From assembly GCF_037975245.1 (NCBI RefSeq), contig NC_092563.1, positions 9,127,001 to 9,191,000 on the forward strand: a DNA stretch of 64,000 nt. The letters are read 5' to 3'. The position numbers and the translations under genes are program-made. The notes below the pieces were generated by a model. That model was not told where the DNA came from. It searched no databases and worked only from the letters and a program-made list of their open reading frames with translations. The number at the start of each line of letters is the position of its first letter. Position 1 is the stretch's first letter. Source of the stretch: Apostichopus japonicus. Lineage: Eukaryota > Echinodermata > Holothuroidea > Aspidochirotida > Stichopodidae. Shown here in pieces: positions 1 through 11,874 of this stretch.

Positions 1-1546
1 TAATGTCTGGAAGTATGATGTAGTGTGTACAAGAAAGGTATGAAATAAGTAGGTAGTGAAATAGTGTGCTATCATACTAACTTAAAAAATGATATTTTAA
101 CTGTATCAACTGCCATAAAATTCTGATAGACCGGTGCAATAAATTTGAGTGATTTAAGGTTGTTGCATGAATTATTAAAAGCATTTTAAGAATAAATAGC
201 ATCTTTTGATCTATAGGGTCTATGGTTCTCACTTGACTAATGGTGGCTGCATATTTTGCAATGGCAGCATATATGGTCATAATGTCATCCAATAGTGGCA
301 CCATGGTGATAGGCAAGGACTCCTGCAAGATATGAAAGGTTTTCATCCTGCCCATAGCTCTTTCTCAATATTTCCTGGCATTAGCGATCGCGGTTTTCGG
401 GTCATCTGCTGAGGCTTTTACTCGGGGTTGGGGGGGGGGGGTGGTTGGGCAGGTGGTATATCTCAGTGGGCTTCATGCAGCAGCAGGTGCTCTCTGATAG
501 TGAAGCCCCTGTCTGTCAGATATAGTATTATACACAGTAACAACAGCATCTTAAATTGGTTGTTTCATTACTGTGAGGTACTTTGTAGTTTCAAAAATGG
601 AGCAATTTCAAGTTTTAGAAGGTCTTCCACTGAGCTTCAGCTCTTGTAGACTTAAAGGTAGTCAGTATAGGTTCCAAATTATAGCACGCTATAATTGCTA
701 GAACATTTTAAACAGTACTTTCCTGGAGGTCTTGACTCTCCAAATTGTTCTAAGACATTTTTAAGGAACACACAAGATGACTGAATGTCCCAGAAAGGAG
801 AAACTGTTCCTCGAAGGTTGGAATACAGTTTAAACAGAAGCAGTTTAAGAATTTTGACCAAAGGTGACCATATTTGATTATCTAGCATATTTGGGGCCAA
901 TACAGCATACCTTTAAATCACCATAACGATGTCCAAGAGAATAATTTTACCTCAACATGACATGCAGTGTAGGCCTATATAATTCTTTATCACGCACTGA
1001 GTATTTGTATAAGGTGGCTGTATGGCTCCAATATTAATCCCACCACCGTGGTCCAGTAGCCAGGCTGGGGCTCAGGGGCCATGCCCCTCCACTTTCAGAC
1101 TAAAGTGTTCTCCCTCCCCACCCCTTTCATTTGTCCCACCATCATTAGAACAAACATTTCACAAGTAACAGCACATGACTTATGCCCATCCTTTTATTAT
1201 TGGTGCTCCTCCATAAATAATTGGTGCCCTTCACTCCTGTACGGTATATTAGCAAAGTATCTCATTGTAAAGATGTATCACCTAAAGGCATCCGTAGTTT
1301 TCTCCTCGGTGGGCAAAGGATGAACAACTGCCCATAGTAACAATCCAGTGACCTTTGGCCTGGGTCTATTACTCATCCTTGTTTAGATGCATGGTGCATC
1401 ACATGGTCACAAAAGACACTATTGTTTTAATTTGGTTTATTTTGGGGAAAGAGCAAGTCCAGACCTGTTGGGGAGGAGATGTTGGGAAGAACAAAAACAA
1501 AGAAGGTGAGAAGGCATAGTAATTGACTCTAGCAGAGGCAGGAGGG
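1..1546. other. Region without recognisable gene
   Basis: Only short unrelated open frames occur on either strand and none resembles a known family. A G-tract near 430-440 sits in low-complexity GT-rich sequence. I see no splice-flanked exon, RNA gene or clear repeat that I can support. Confidence 0.5.
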
Positions 1547-1554
1547 TGGACTAC

Positions 1555-2232
1555 GGTTACATCTCTATGTTCCGACGTCTCTATGTTCCGACGTCTCTAT
1601 GTTCCGACATTTTTTTTGGACTCTAATTTTTTTTACCCAAGTTTTTTCGGACTCAAGTTTTTTTGGACCAAAATTGTTGACCAACATGTTTTCGGACCAA
1701 ATTTTTTCGGACCAAAATTATTTTTAGACCAATATATTTTTATGACCAAATTTTTTGGGACCAAAATTTTTGACACCAACATGTTTTCGGACCAACTTTT
1801 TTCGGACCAAATTTTTTTGTTGACCAAACTGATTTTGGTCCCAAAAATTTGAGTACAAACAATTAAATTTCCGGTCACAAGCAATTTTCGGTCACAAGCA
1901 CTATTTTGGTCATAACAAACTTTGGGCCCTTTTTTTTCCTGAAAAAAATTTGGTGCGTCCAAAAAATTATGTCCCCCAAAAAGGTAGGTCAGAAAAAATG
2001 TTGGTACAAAAAAATTGAGTCCCCCCAAAAAATAGGTCCCAAAAAAATTTGGGGCCCAAAAAATTAAGTCCCCCCAAAAAAATTTGGTCCGAAAAATGGG
2101 GGACCAAAAAGATTGAGTCTCCAAAAAAATTGGGTCGGAAAAAATTTTGGTCAAAAACAATTAGAGTCCAAACAATTTGTCGGAACATTGAGACGTCGGA
2201 ACATAGAGACGTCTGAACATAGGGATGTCTCC
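1555..2232. mobile_element. Foldback transposable element, 678 bp, with 8-bp target duplication
   Basis: The element is bounded by TGGACTAC direct repeats at 1547-1554 and 2233-2240, an 8-bp target-site duplication. Its ends are inverted copies of one another: a direct array of a motif like TCTCTATGTTCCGACG on the left (about 1559-1611) and its complement on the right (about 2179-2228). The inverted relationship continues inward: the left half is T-rich with repeated TTTTTTCGGACCAAA-like units, the right half A-rich with their complements, so the whole element can fold into one imperfect hairpin. Arms built from short direct repeats plus an 8-bp duplication are the layout I recall for TU foldback elements of sea urchins; family membership is inference. 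The open frames here, rich in F, W, P and N, are by-products of the repeat and not genes. Confidence 0.8.
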
Positions 2233-2240
2233 TGGACTAC

Positions 2241-2867
2241 AGCTAGTGATGGAGAGATGCAGTCTTTTCTGGTACTCTTGTCCGATTATTTTTAATACCT
2301 TTGAAGAAGAGACTTACAATAAATTAGAGATGAAGCTTTTGCGCTATAATTGTTGTCAATCTCCATTTTTTGTGTGTGAATTGTACATATTCAACCCAAT
2401 GTTCCAGGTGGGAACATTATGACACTCATACTACTTTATGTAGTTAGGCCTTCTCCATAGTTCATTCAAATTTCAATAGCATGTATATGAATAATGATGA
2501 GTTACTGAATACCTATATTCATGTGGTTCCTTTTTTCTATGTCACTATACCACATTACAGTATGTCAGTTGCTTTAATGATCTGCTCGAATACAGTTTAA
2601 TAAACACATCTGCTTAACCTGGAGTTCTCTCATGAATTGTGAACCCACGTCATTATTACTTCGTTAATATCTTAAATGAAGCAGATGTAACACCTCCAGC
2701 TCATATAGTATACCTGCTCGATCCCTAGGAGTCCAAACATTTTCGTAGAACTCTTCCTTACATTTTGGTCTAATCAAGAGGTAGGATGCTTCAAAAAAGT
2801 GGGGGCACAACATCAGAGGGGCACTTTCTCATTCCACAACCACCACTTGTTATGCTATAAACCGATA
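2241..2867. other. Region without recognisable gene
   Basis: AT-rich sequence with only short open frames; I see no motif, repeat or exon that I can support. Confidence 0.5.
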
Positions 2868-2875
2868 CACACCGG

Positions 2876-3235
2876 CATAGGCGCAGGAGATCCTGTAACG
2901 ACTTGCCCGCAAAATATAACCACAATTTTTCGCGCGCTCCGCGCGTTTAACATCTTAATGTGTATATCATATAGGCATGGATCGGTTATTACATTGTATG
3001 CCAATAACATACAATCATATGCCGTGTTATTACCCTTCCATATTAGTTATCATTATTGGGTAGGTCGGTACAAGAATAATGAAAATAATAATATCAGTTT
3101 AACCATTGAAAAACACATTCCAAATTATATTTCTTTTAGTCGGTGCCCGAAAAATTCTGAGCATATCGCCCGAATTTTTTCAAAAATATTTGGTTGGTGG
3201 CTGCAGTCCCCTCCCCCGCCTCCTACGCCTATATG
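2876..3235. mobile_element. hAT-type MITE, 360 bp (CATAGGCG-ended family)
   Basis: Direct repeats CACACCGG at 2868-2875 and 3236-3243 form an 8-bp target-site duplication, the hAT size. The left end reads CATAGGCGCAGGAG, and the complement of the right end reads CATATAGGCGTAGGAGGCGGGG, so the termini are imperfect inverted repeats. The right subterminal region is C/G rich and carries ATTCGGGC-like motifs, shared with the element at 14077-15675. There is no coding capacity, so this is a non-autonomous copy. Confidence 0.75.
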
Positions 3236-3243
3236 CACACCGG

Positions 3244-4311
3244 CCAGATCACTTAAATATATAAGACGTGTTAGTATGCTATCAATACTATTATGGTGCA
3301 CGTGAATAATTCAAATAAAATATTAAAATTAATATAGGCTTAAGATATGCAAAAGACAGTTCTTCATCAAAGGGTCACATTTTATTTGCCAGTAGGGTAC
3401 ATTGCCCCCCGGCTTTACCCCCTGGGCTAATCAAAATAACTAGCTAGGCGAATAATAGACGGCTGGGCTTTGTGTCCCCCTATGTATCTATAGTTAATGG
3501 TCTAACGTAAGGTTGTACAACACTTGGGAACATACTGGGATTTAAAAAAAAATTCTTCCAAAAGTAAGAACAACTGTGTAAGCAACTGCCAAATACCCAT
3601 GAATTGTAAGTTCATTTTATTCCACAAAATTCGAGCTAATGTGGTGCATCAAGTGTTTCTGTATGTGAAAATGAAAGACATTTTGACGATGAGATCAGGA
3701 TTTCGTTGAAACCTCGTTACCATAACGTACTCAGGCACCCTTGGGGCCCTGGGTGTATCAAGATGTCGCCAGTGACCCGCCAAGCGCTGCAATCGTATTG
3801 TTGTCAGCGGGTGCGATGTGGCTTTTATGTGTGAATTTCTGTGGTGCTCACGAGGAAGGGAACCATCTTTAAATCTGGAAGGCAAAACATTGGAAGTTGA
3901 ACAATAAAGATCGTAATTTTCAATACATTGCAAGGTGTGGTACTCAAGGGGTTATCAAAACTGAACAGCCTACATGTAGAATACTACCCACAGAACAGAT
4001 GACCTTCATAATCATTTACATATTTACTACTCTTTATGAGAGAAACTAATCATTTTCAGACATCGATCAGAAGCAGAGACAATATACCCAAATTACCCAT
4101 ATCTTGCCTGCCGCTAACCTCTATTTTGTTATTTCCTGGAAGAAAATGATAACCTTGTCCAAGCAGAAGGTGATATTAATTTAACTAAACTAAACAACAA
4201 AGAACACGGAGACAGGACAGTGGTTTGCTGTCGATACCCCCATCAGGGAGTTGTTATGGAACAACTCCCTGCTCCCATACCACAGCAGGTGAACTGTGTC
4301 CCAGCTACAGT
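3244..4311. other. Region without recognisable gene
   Basis: A 94-codon minus-strand open frame at 3649-3933 has no recognisable domain and no supporting splice or promoter signal. Nothing else stands out until the segmental block starts near 4312. Confidence 0.45.
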
Positions 4312-4320
4312 AGCACAACT

Positions 4321-4468
4321 CACGTGGAGCATTTTTGATCAAGTACGTCATCGAGAACGGATAACGACACCTGTTGACATACTGTATAGCGCTAAGCCGC
4401 ATTGACATTGTCATTACTGATTTCGGAAGTGCCTGGCAAAGACACATGTGACGGACTACACTCACGTG
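4321..4468 (+). promoter_or_regulatory. Paired CACGTG boxes upstream of candidate first exon (copy A)
   Basis: Two perfect CACGTG palindromes lie at 4321-4326 and 4463-4468, about 205 and 65 bp before the ATG at 4530. Both are kept in copy B at 13332-13337 and 13465-13470. CACGTG is the core for bHLH-ZIP factors. No TATA box is evident nearby. That this is a promoter is inference from position only. Confidence 0.3.
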
Positions 4469-4529
4469 TAGATCAGTGACAGGAAAATTGTGAACGGAGT
4501 CTCAGTAACACACCAGAATAATCGCGACC

Positions 4530-4544
4530 ATGGGCAATAAAAAG
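4530..4544 (+). CDS. Candidate first coding exon MGNKK (copy A)
   Basis: The ATG sits in an excellent Kozak context (GCGACCATGG). Five codons follow (MGNKK), then a splice donor AAAAAG/gtaaac in phase 0. This matches the phase needed by the exon at 22337, which also begins in phase 0; joined, they give an N-terminus with a lysine run directly after a Gly at position 2. The same exon is repeated at 13532. If both are used, gene 1 has two alternative promoters giving the same protein start. The link over about 18 kb is inference; cDNA would settle it. Reading on into the downstream conserved sequence through a possible acceptor near 4592 stops after seven codons. Confidence 0.35.
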
Positions 4545-5702
4545 GTAAACAAAGTTTCAATATTTCCTGCGATTCTTTTTATGTAATTTAGGCATCTTTG
4601 GCACAGAATTCATAGGACTGAGTGAAAGGCTATGTAATCGCTGCCAAATCGCAGTCTACGGATAAGTTTAAAGAACACATGTTTGCAACAGATTGCGAAT
4701 ATAAGCTCGCAAATTGCACTGACATTCTTGTGAGACGGAGACGGATGGCAGGGGGACTTTTCAAGGAAGATCTTCAGAGTCTGGTAGTGCAATTTTTTCT
4801 CTAATACGTTTAATTTGCATCTTGCACTGCAGATCTGCTACAAACGGCTTTAATATCAATTAAGGAGTGGACACTAATTGATAAATGCCACACACCAATT
4901 GTTATTGTTTAACCATAGTGTCGTGCATCTTTCAACATCTTGTAACCTGGGAATTGTCGACTATCTGGCCTCCCCCCCCCCCTAAAAGGTGCTATTATAA
5001 CGCAAGGGGACATCTTTCCGAACACCCTCTCCATACACGTTATCCTCTTGACAGGCTATAGGTCTATGTAAGGCACTGTTAGGCAATAATTACAGCAATA
5101 ATAATAATTAAAATAATAATGACAATAATAATAACACTCCAGATTCCCATCCCTACAATTGTGTGTATGTACGTTATACATAACAGCACGAAATCTTTGG
5201 AATCGTGAAGAAACTTCTGTGCATTAATAGAGTAAATCGCAAACCGCTCAATGATGAAGCTCCTCTGAACATGGTTTTACAGGCCACCGTACGGTGGAAT
5301 TTCCCTTAGTTAATAATAAAGGTACGTGCTGTAGTATAGGATCGTACAGTAGTTACTGCAGACCCCTTCGTACGTGTAAGTGTATTTACACGATGAAGTT
5401 TTCTTTACTGTTTTCATATCAAAAGCAATGTTTAGTCATGTCCATGCAATGGTGGCGGAACCGGGGGGGGGGGCTTGGGGGGCTTGGGGGCTTGGGGGAT
5501 CAGCCCCCAATGAAAAAGTTGAGGGGGCAAATGCATGATAAGCCCCCCCCCCCCTAAATATTTACCAAGGCTCCGAAACGTGCATCTACCCATTTTCCAA
5601 TGCATAATTGTCGATCTGTCCGATGCACACGTATACTATATAAGTGTAATAATTCGATAAGATAATTGATTGTCTGTATCATGCCTCATCGAATATTAGT
5701 GC

Positions 5703-6353
5703 TTTAAATAGGGTGTTACTTAAACGAATGACAATTGCGTTACACATAACGAATGACGATATGTTGTACACACTAAAAAATTGCGTTGACTAAAACGAAT
5801 GACAGTAATGACAGCACAGACATTTGCTTTAACCGGATATCACAGTTCAGATTTCGTGGGTATCTAGATCTAGTAAAGTACGGACAATATAAAAACGCAC
5901 CTTATAGTAAGCGAAATTGTAAGTCTGATTAAAAAAAAAACAATTTAACGTCATTTTTCCGATATTAATTGTTAGAAACTAACAATACTATAATCTTGAA
6001 ACGGCTTCAGATATATTTCTATATAAATCTACAGAGGTAAAAAGCACAGCACTCAAGCGCATTCTCACACACAAACTTTCCCTGTGGTTTCTATCCGTAA
6101 ATTACACCAAAACCCTGCAACCATGTAACATGCGATTTTCCTCAAATCATTTTTGCGCAGAAAACCAATAACCGCATTTACTCCACTCCGTTAATCATGC
6201 TATCTCCACTCAACACTGTCCTTCGTTGTCCTTCGTTGTCATTCGTTGTCATTCGCTGTCATTCGCTGTCATTCGCAAATGATAATTAACCCTGTACAAA
6301 GTCAATTGTCATTCGGTCATTCGCTGTCATTCGTTTTAGTTTGTCCCTTTAAA
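5703..6353. repeat. MITE-like inverted repeat with ACGAATGACA arms
   Basis: The left end (TTTAAATAGGG, then AAACGAATGACA) is mirrored at the right end by TGTCATTCGTTTTAG and CCCTTTAAAT. Inside the right arm, about 6220-6345, TGTCATTCG(T/C) recurs in tandem; inside the left arm its complement ACGAATGAC recurs. The copy in block B spans 16279-17285 and is split by a hAT MITE. No coding content. I cannot assign a superfamily because no clear target duplication is visible. Confidence 0.5.
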
Positions 6354-6365
6354 TAAGAGTGTAAT

Positions 6366-7480
6366 AAGGGTCAATCCATGCCAAATCAACAGTGGCCTCC
6401 ACGTCGACCCTCTCAGAATCGCCTGAAATTGATATGGTGTCTTGCCATATGTCTCAAAGGATGAAATTGGGCAAAAAAAAAAATTTAAAAATTTTTGTTG
6501 CTAGGATACGGCCCCGCCTAGCAACCAAATCTGGATTGCATTTTAAGAGCCCTTAATTTGTGTCAAGTTTGGAGGCATTTTTTGCATAAATGTTAAGTAT
6601 TTTATGTCTAATATTGCAGATATTGTGGAAGACATGTGGCCAGTCTTCGAATTTAGCTAATTTTGAGGAAAATTTACGGTCTCAATTTTTCGTAACAAGT
6701 AATTAAAATGGCAGAAAATGAGATAGGGGTCTTTTCTGGCCCTACTTTGAGTGTGCTCTATATTCACAAGCAGAGGCATGTTTGAGTTTTAATTTCCATA
6801 GGATCCTTGTCCAGTGGTAGTTGTACGGGAAAAGTGCAAAAAAAAAGTCAAGCGGGTCGTACGTTTTACGAACAGCGCCCTCAAACTTAAGAAATCTCAC
6901 TTCTGGCCCTTATTGGGGGTCCATTTTGGGCCTGTGGGTATTTTTTTATTTTTTTTTAAATAGCATTTTTCAGGAGCGTATTGACCCTATTTTTAAAAAC
7001 TCAAGTCAAAAAGTTGTGTATTTTGCGTTATCTACTCAAATTTACGACTCGAAAATTGCGAAAATCACTTCGTTCATATGTATGAAAATGCTTGCACAAG
7101 CCGATTTGAGTAATTCAAATGACAACAACTTCTTAGCATTAGCATACAGGTGCTTAACAATTAAGAGGGTGGTCCACTAGCATAAGGACTACAAATAAAC
7201 TGCATTTTCAGGGTCATATGCCCAATGATGCCTGTGAACAGCGCCCTCAAACATCACATTTTACCAATATTTTGGGCTATTTTGGGCATTTCAAGGTCAA
7301 ATTTGGTCACAATTAAAAGTTTTATTTTTGGTTTTTAATACAAAATTAGTAAGATATGTATAGTTATGATGCACAGAATGAGCTAAAACATCTTTTATAT
7401 TAGTTATTAATGCTCTGATGAGCAGCTTAAAGTGGCGTATATGAGAGTTACATCAGCTCTACAGAAACATGCTTGCGAAA
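6366..7480. repeat. Copy-A-specific insertion, unclassified
   Basis: At the position where block B continues with about 110 bp beginning CTAAACGCTACTACAC, block A instead has about 1.1 kb of different sequence. It contains two related stretches with AACAGCGCCCTCAAAC (near 6872 and 7237) and repeated GAAACATGCTGTACTG at its end. A 119-codon open frame at 6821-7180 has no recognisable domain. I cannot see convincing target duplications, so whether it is an insertion or a replacement is open. Confidence 0.4.
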
Positions 7481-8548
7481 CATGCTGTACTGCGAAACAT
7501 GCTGTACTGTATAGGGTACATGAATTCGTGACAGTGCTTGGTTCATAGAAATTTGTTGGCAACTACACATGGTTTTGGAATTACCCATTTGTTGACATTA
7601 GGAAATGCTTTCTGTTTTTTCTTATGACATTTATTTAATTATTGCATTTAATTGCAAGTAGTAATTTACTACACTAAAAAAACGTCTTTGCGAGCACACA
7701 ACGAGTAATAGCTACTCTCCTAAAACACCATCGAATATACAAATTACAATGTTTTTACATATTTGTACGTGCAATCTGAGAAATTGCAGGCTTGAGACCC
7801 ATATTTTAGGGCTAGGTATTCGCAGCATGAAACACTCGTGAAGTGCCGCTTCCGGCCATCAGGGGGTTTGAAAATCCCAAACTTTTCTTGTACGCTCCGC
7901 GCCAACCGATGGTGGCGCTCCGCTTAGATAGTCTCCACACATTAGCCCCCCAACAATTTTCCCGTTCCGCCGCGCCTGTGTCCATGCGAGCTACATTAAT
8001 CTATATAATGCTGGTTCTTTAACACAAAACGAGTACCGTACCAGGTGATAACAAACGACTTTGCTCCTCACTAAGCGGATTTATTACTAGTTGTAATTAG
8101 CTATATCCGTTCAGAAGTATAGTTGCTTGAATAGTAGGGACGGAATTCACCAACATTTCGCAATTTAATTTAAAGCGGCGCACTGCCTTGACATGGTAAT
8201 ATATAAGGATTTAAGCAACCTCAACAACCGTTGCCTTCGAATCTTCCCATTAAAATGATATGATGGTGACAAAAAATGTGAAGCTTGGATTGAAGAATCA
8301 CAGTAGGCGCATCACAGTAAAAGAATCACAGTAGTCGAATCACAGTAGGCTGTATATATGTGATGCCATCTGAGCAAATGATTATCAAAAGTTTAAAGTA
8401 GGCTATTATTTAATCTTCTTGTTGATTTCTTCTTGGAACCAGATAAACCATGGAAAGTTTGCTTAGTTCTTAAAGTTCTATGTTTAATGTTAGGCTACCT
8501 AGAATTTCACGGAAAGGTACCTTTTTTTAGAAATATTGTTATTTACAT

Positions 8549-8734
8549 TTGTATTGCATATATATTCGCGGTTCAAAATGGCTGCTGCGTCGATTTGATT
8601 TCACCTATAAGATAGAGAAACTTTTCAGCAAGTTTGCTAAGCAATTCAATTCAGCAGCCAAGAAAATCCCTTTCAGTGATAAAGATGATCCGAAGAGATT
8701 TATTGCTTGGTGTAATATATACGATGGTTTATAG
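8549..8734 (+). other. Small open frame conserved between blocks (uncertain)
   Basis: An open frame ending IEKLFSKFAKQFNSAAKKI...WCNIYDGL is kept, stop codon included, at 18470-18655 in block B. One difference in the shared part is synonymous (TTC to TTT). The composition looks protein-like (charged, aromatic), but I recognise no domain, and the blocks are recent enough that an open frame could survive by chance. It may be a terminal exon with an acceptor near 8608; this is weak. Confidence 0.2.
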
Positions 8735-9135
8735 GTGTGTTTATTTAAGGGGAGGGGTGTGCGGCGGAGTTGGGATGAGGTGGGAACCGTGGGGTGGGTG
8801 GGGTAACGTGTCATTCGAAGTGACGTAACAGTGCCAATTTCAGTTAAACACCATATACACTTCCCTTTGTTTCTCTTGCTAAGGGTACGTTACATACTGC
8901 TTACACTAATATTCTAAGGTGACCATATTTTCCTCAATGAATGATGTTGCCCACGCCCCCCCCCCCGCCCCACCCAGTCGCATTCCATGTTGACATGAAG
9001 CGACATGGACGGCCACTGCAAGTTTAAAGGGAGGGAAGAATTTTGAGGGCCTTTTTGTGTTTCGGTGGTGCAAGGGATTATATTAAAACACTAAATTTTT
9101 GAAAACCTGATTTTGAAACTTGTTTTGGGAATTTT

Positions 9136-9865
9136 GAAGAAACTTCTGTGCATGAATATAGTAAATCGCAAACCGCTCAGTGAGTGATGAAGTTCCTCTG
9201 AAAATGGTTTTACAGTCCACCATACAGTGGAATTTCCCTTAGTTAATAAAGGTACGTGCTGTAGTATAGGATCGAGTTACTGCAGACCCTTCGTACGTTT
9301 AAGTGTATTTACACAATGAAGTGTGTTGACAGTTTTCATGTCAAAGCAATGATTAGTCATTTTCATTCAGGCTATATAATGCTGGTTCTTTTACATAAAA
9401 CTAGTACCGTACCAGGTGATAACAAAGGACTTTGCTCCTCAAGCGGTTTTTTTTACTAGTTATAATTAGCTACATCCGTTCAGAAGTATAGTTGCTTGAA
9501 TAGTAGTGACGGAATTTCCCAACATTTCGCAATTTAATTTAAAGCGGCGCACTGCCTTGACATGGTAATGTATAAAGATAAGCAAACTCAACAACCGCTG
9601 CAACACACAATTCCCTTTGTTTCTCTTGCTAGGGGTACGTTACATACTGCTTACACTAATTTTCAAAGGTGATCATATTTTCCCCAATGAATGATGTTGC
9701 CCCCCCCCCCGCCCCACCAAGTCGCTTTCCATGTTGACATGAAGCGATATGGCCACAGCCACTGCAAGTTTAAAGGGAGGGCCTCTTTGTGTTTCGGTGG
9801 TGCGATGTTTCAATGGATGATATTAAAACACTAAATTTGTGAAAACCTGATTTTGAAACATCTTT
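9136..9865. repeat. Internal tandem subunit of block A lacking the hAT-like element
   Basis: The sequence from GAAGAAACTTCTGTGCAT repeats 5207-5447 and then runs directly into the sequence seen after 7987 (CTATATAATGCTGGTTCTT), with no element between. This is the empty-site version of the insertion at 5448-7979. The tail at 9605-9860 repeats 8865-9100. The equivalent subunit in block B is about 19040-19600. Confidence 0.65.
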
Positions 9866-10625
9866 TTTTGGTGCCCAAGATATAAAAATACAATGCCCCC
9901 CCCCCCCAAAAAAAAACTTGGAACGACCAGTAACTGTGAGCCTTCTTATTTTTCATTTGGTTCATATGCATGTGTTCTAACATACTTGTCTGGTTCTAGT
10001 ACTCGCCCTCCTGAATATGGACTTACACTCGTAATCTTTAAAGTTTTGAAATGTAGTGCAAGATTATGTAGTCATGTCTACTTCAGCAATGTAATCGTAC
10101 CGTCGTGCCAACAGTAATTCTACTGATGATCATCATCAGAATGATTTGAATTATTGTTGTTATTATTGTTGAATTATGAGTAGAAGTGACCATTATGTGT
10201 ATCTATAGCTTATTTTGGTGGTAATATGGATGACTTTTAAATACCCTAGCTGCATGAAACCACGCATTCTCAGGGCCCGTATATATACTACCAATTGCTC
10301 GTCAAATTTCTGGTTTGAGCGGCGACAAATCGGAGTTCGAAGCAGGAACTCCATGGTCGAAGTCGTGCTCGTGTATACCATGGCACGCTGCTAATTGAAC
10401 CAGGGAGCTGTCATAACGGGTGACTGTAAAAATATAGGAACTATAAGACCTTTAAAACAACGAGCTGTAAAACCAAGACCCGTAAAACTAAGACTAAGTA
10501 TAGGAAATGTTGTATGTCATCGTAGCAAATAATTGTAAAGGTTTGCTATAATATTTTTGATGTTGACTTCTCAATAAGGTCTTACAGTCACCCTCTCTCA
10601 AAAACTAAACCCCATTTAATTTTAT

Positions 10626-11870
10626 CGTCCCGTTTTCGCGTAGTGGCGAATGTGCACTTTTGGCGAAATTTAATTAAATATTGTTCTTACCTATTTCGAG
10701 GGTGAAGAATCGGTTGAGCCGGATTAGAAGTTTTAAAACTGTCCATGTTTTCGTTTTTTTCTGACTCATTTCTGACGAATGTACACCTAAGGCCCACTCT
10801 CGTGTTTACATACTGACGAATACATTAGTCATCAGTACAACCACTCAGTAACACAATTTGTCTAAGGTCCATACATCTGACTGCCATTTGAAAACACCCA
10901 GGATTATGGGAAGGTAATATTTTTATTATTTCCACCTGTAATTGCTTAATGCAGCATTTCATACACGATAGCATAACTCGTGAAAACAGAATGGCCAGTG
11001 GGTCAACAATAATATACCTGAATAGTAGCCTAGTGTTATGATTGCAGTACATTCGATGCTTGTATCTGTTGCGCGAGTAGCTATAGACAGTGGACTGGAG
11101 TAACGCTATTTATCTCTATACTGAATCGGTGTAGCAGTGTCGGTACATTTAATTAGAGCTGTGTGTAAATGAGGAAACAGGTGGTGTAAGTCACTGACGG
11201 ACATTGATGACAATGGGTGTAATTCTTTTAAAAATGATGAATAAATCACTCAAATTTTAATTGTGACCGCGAAGACTACAATACCTAGACCAAGGTTAAG
11301 TAATTTAAGCCATTCTTAGAGTTAGCCTAACCATACCTAGGGATTGAAGGGAAGGAATCCCAAACCATCACAATGAACGTATATCTCCAAGATCCTTGTG
11401 ATGAACTTTTCCCTAAAATATCTAAGTCCATTATCTTGCACGGTACTGGAGTAAATTGGTTTTTAAAAGTCGTGGCATGTAGCTATTTTGGGCAATGTGT
11501 AATGTCATTGTGCCACTTGGGATGATGGGGGGGGGGGGGGGTACTTTTCAATGTGAATGTAAACAGTTCAATAAACAAATACCAGTATTATGAAAAATTA
11601 AAACATGCAAACGCCAGCTCATTTCCACTTAAGACTTCCTCCAGTCTTCAATTCATATGTAAAGAAACGTTAAAAGTGTAACATCTCCCTAACGAAGTAC
11701 GGTTTCTCTTAGCTGTTGGCGGCTTTGCCCATCACGAGCATTACTCTAGCCTCACTTAAAACTAACTTTATCTGGCTTAGTAATACCTAGTTACATAGTT
11801 GAAGGTCACATACTTTTACATTAAACTTTGGAAGGTATACTAGCATAGTTTATACTTAAGTAGTTTACTT
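10626..11870. other. Spacer between segmental blocks, no gene seen
   Basis: AT-rich, short frames only, with a long G-tract at about 11527-11542. Nothing resembles an exon or RNA gene. Confidence 0.45.
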
Positions 11871-11874
11871 TGCT

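Larger units (their letters stand above)
5448..7979. mobile_element. hAT-like composite element in block A
   Basis: GTCCATGC occurs as a direct repeat at 5440-5447 and 7980-7987. The left terminus reads AATGGTGGCGGAACC and the complement of the right terminus ACAGGCGCGGCGGAAC, imperfect inverted ends followed by G/C tracts. The related subunit near 9355-9380 shows the uninterrupted site, supporting insertion. The same element lies at the same site in block B (16047-17903), so it predates the block duplication. It carries further nested repeats (5703-6353, 6366-7480) and a terminal segment, near 7850-7910, with GCTCCGCGCCAACCGATGG that also occurs inverted within 14077-15675. No transposase is visible. 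Confidence 0.6.
4312..10625. repeat. Segmental duplication block A (paralogous to 13316-19760)
   Basis: From the CAGTAGCACAACTCACGTGG sequence onward this block aligns in order with the second block: 4312-5060 with 13316-14070, 5060-5720 with 15660-16310, 5750-6360 with 16715-17300, 7500-9850 with 17430-19600, and 10460-10625 with 19605-19760. Differences are mostly discrete insertions: B gained elements at 14077-15675 and 16336-16713, while A carries about 1.1 kb at 6366-7480 and about 0.6 kb before 10460 that B lacks. The starts are about 9.0 kb apart, implying tandem duplication of a unit of roughly that size. The block contains the candidate first exon MGNKK at 4530. Confidence 0.85.

Noticed and set aside
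1523-2188. Long overlapping frames rich in F, P, N and W on both strands
   Set aside because: They are translations of the foldback element's short repeats, present on both strands because the element is an inverted repeat.
4622-4804. 60-codon frames on both strands, repeated at 13612-13806
   Set aside because: Conserved only because the block is duplicated. The plus-strand frame starts at GTG, there is no recognisable domain, and splicing MGNKK into this region hits a stop after seven codons.
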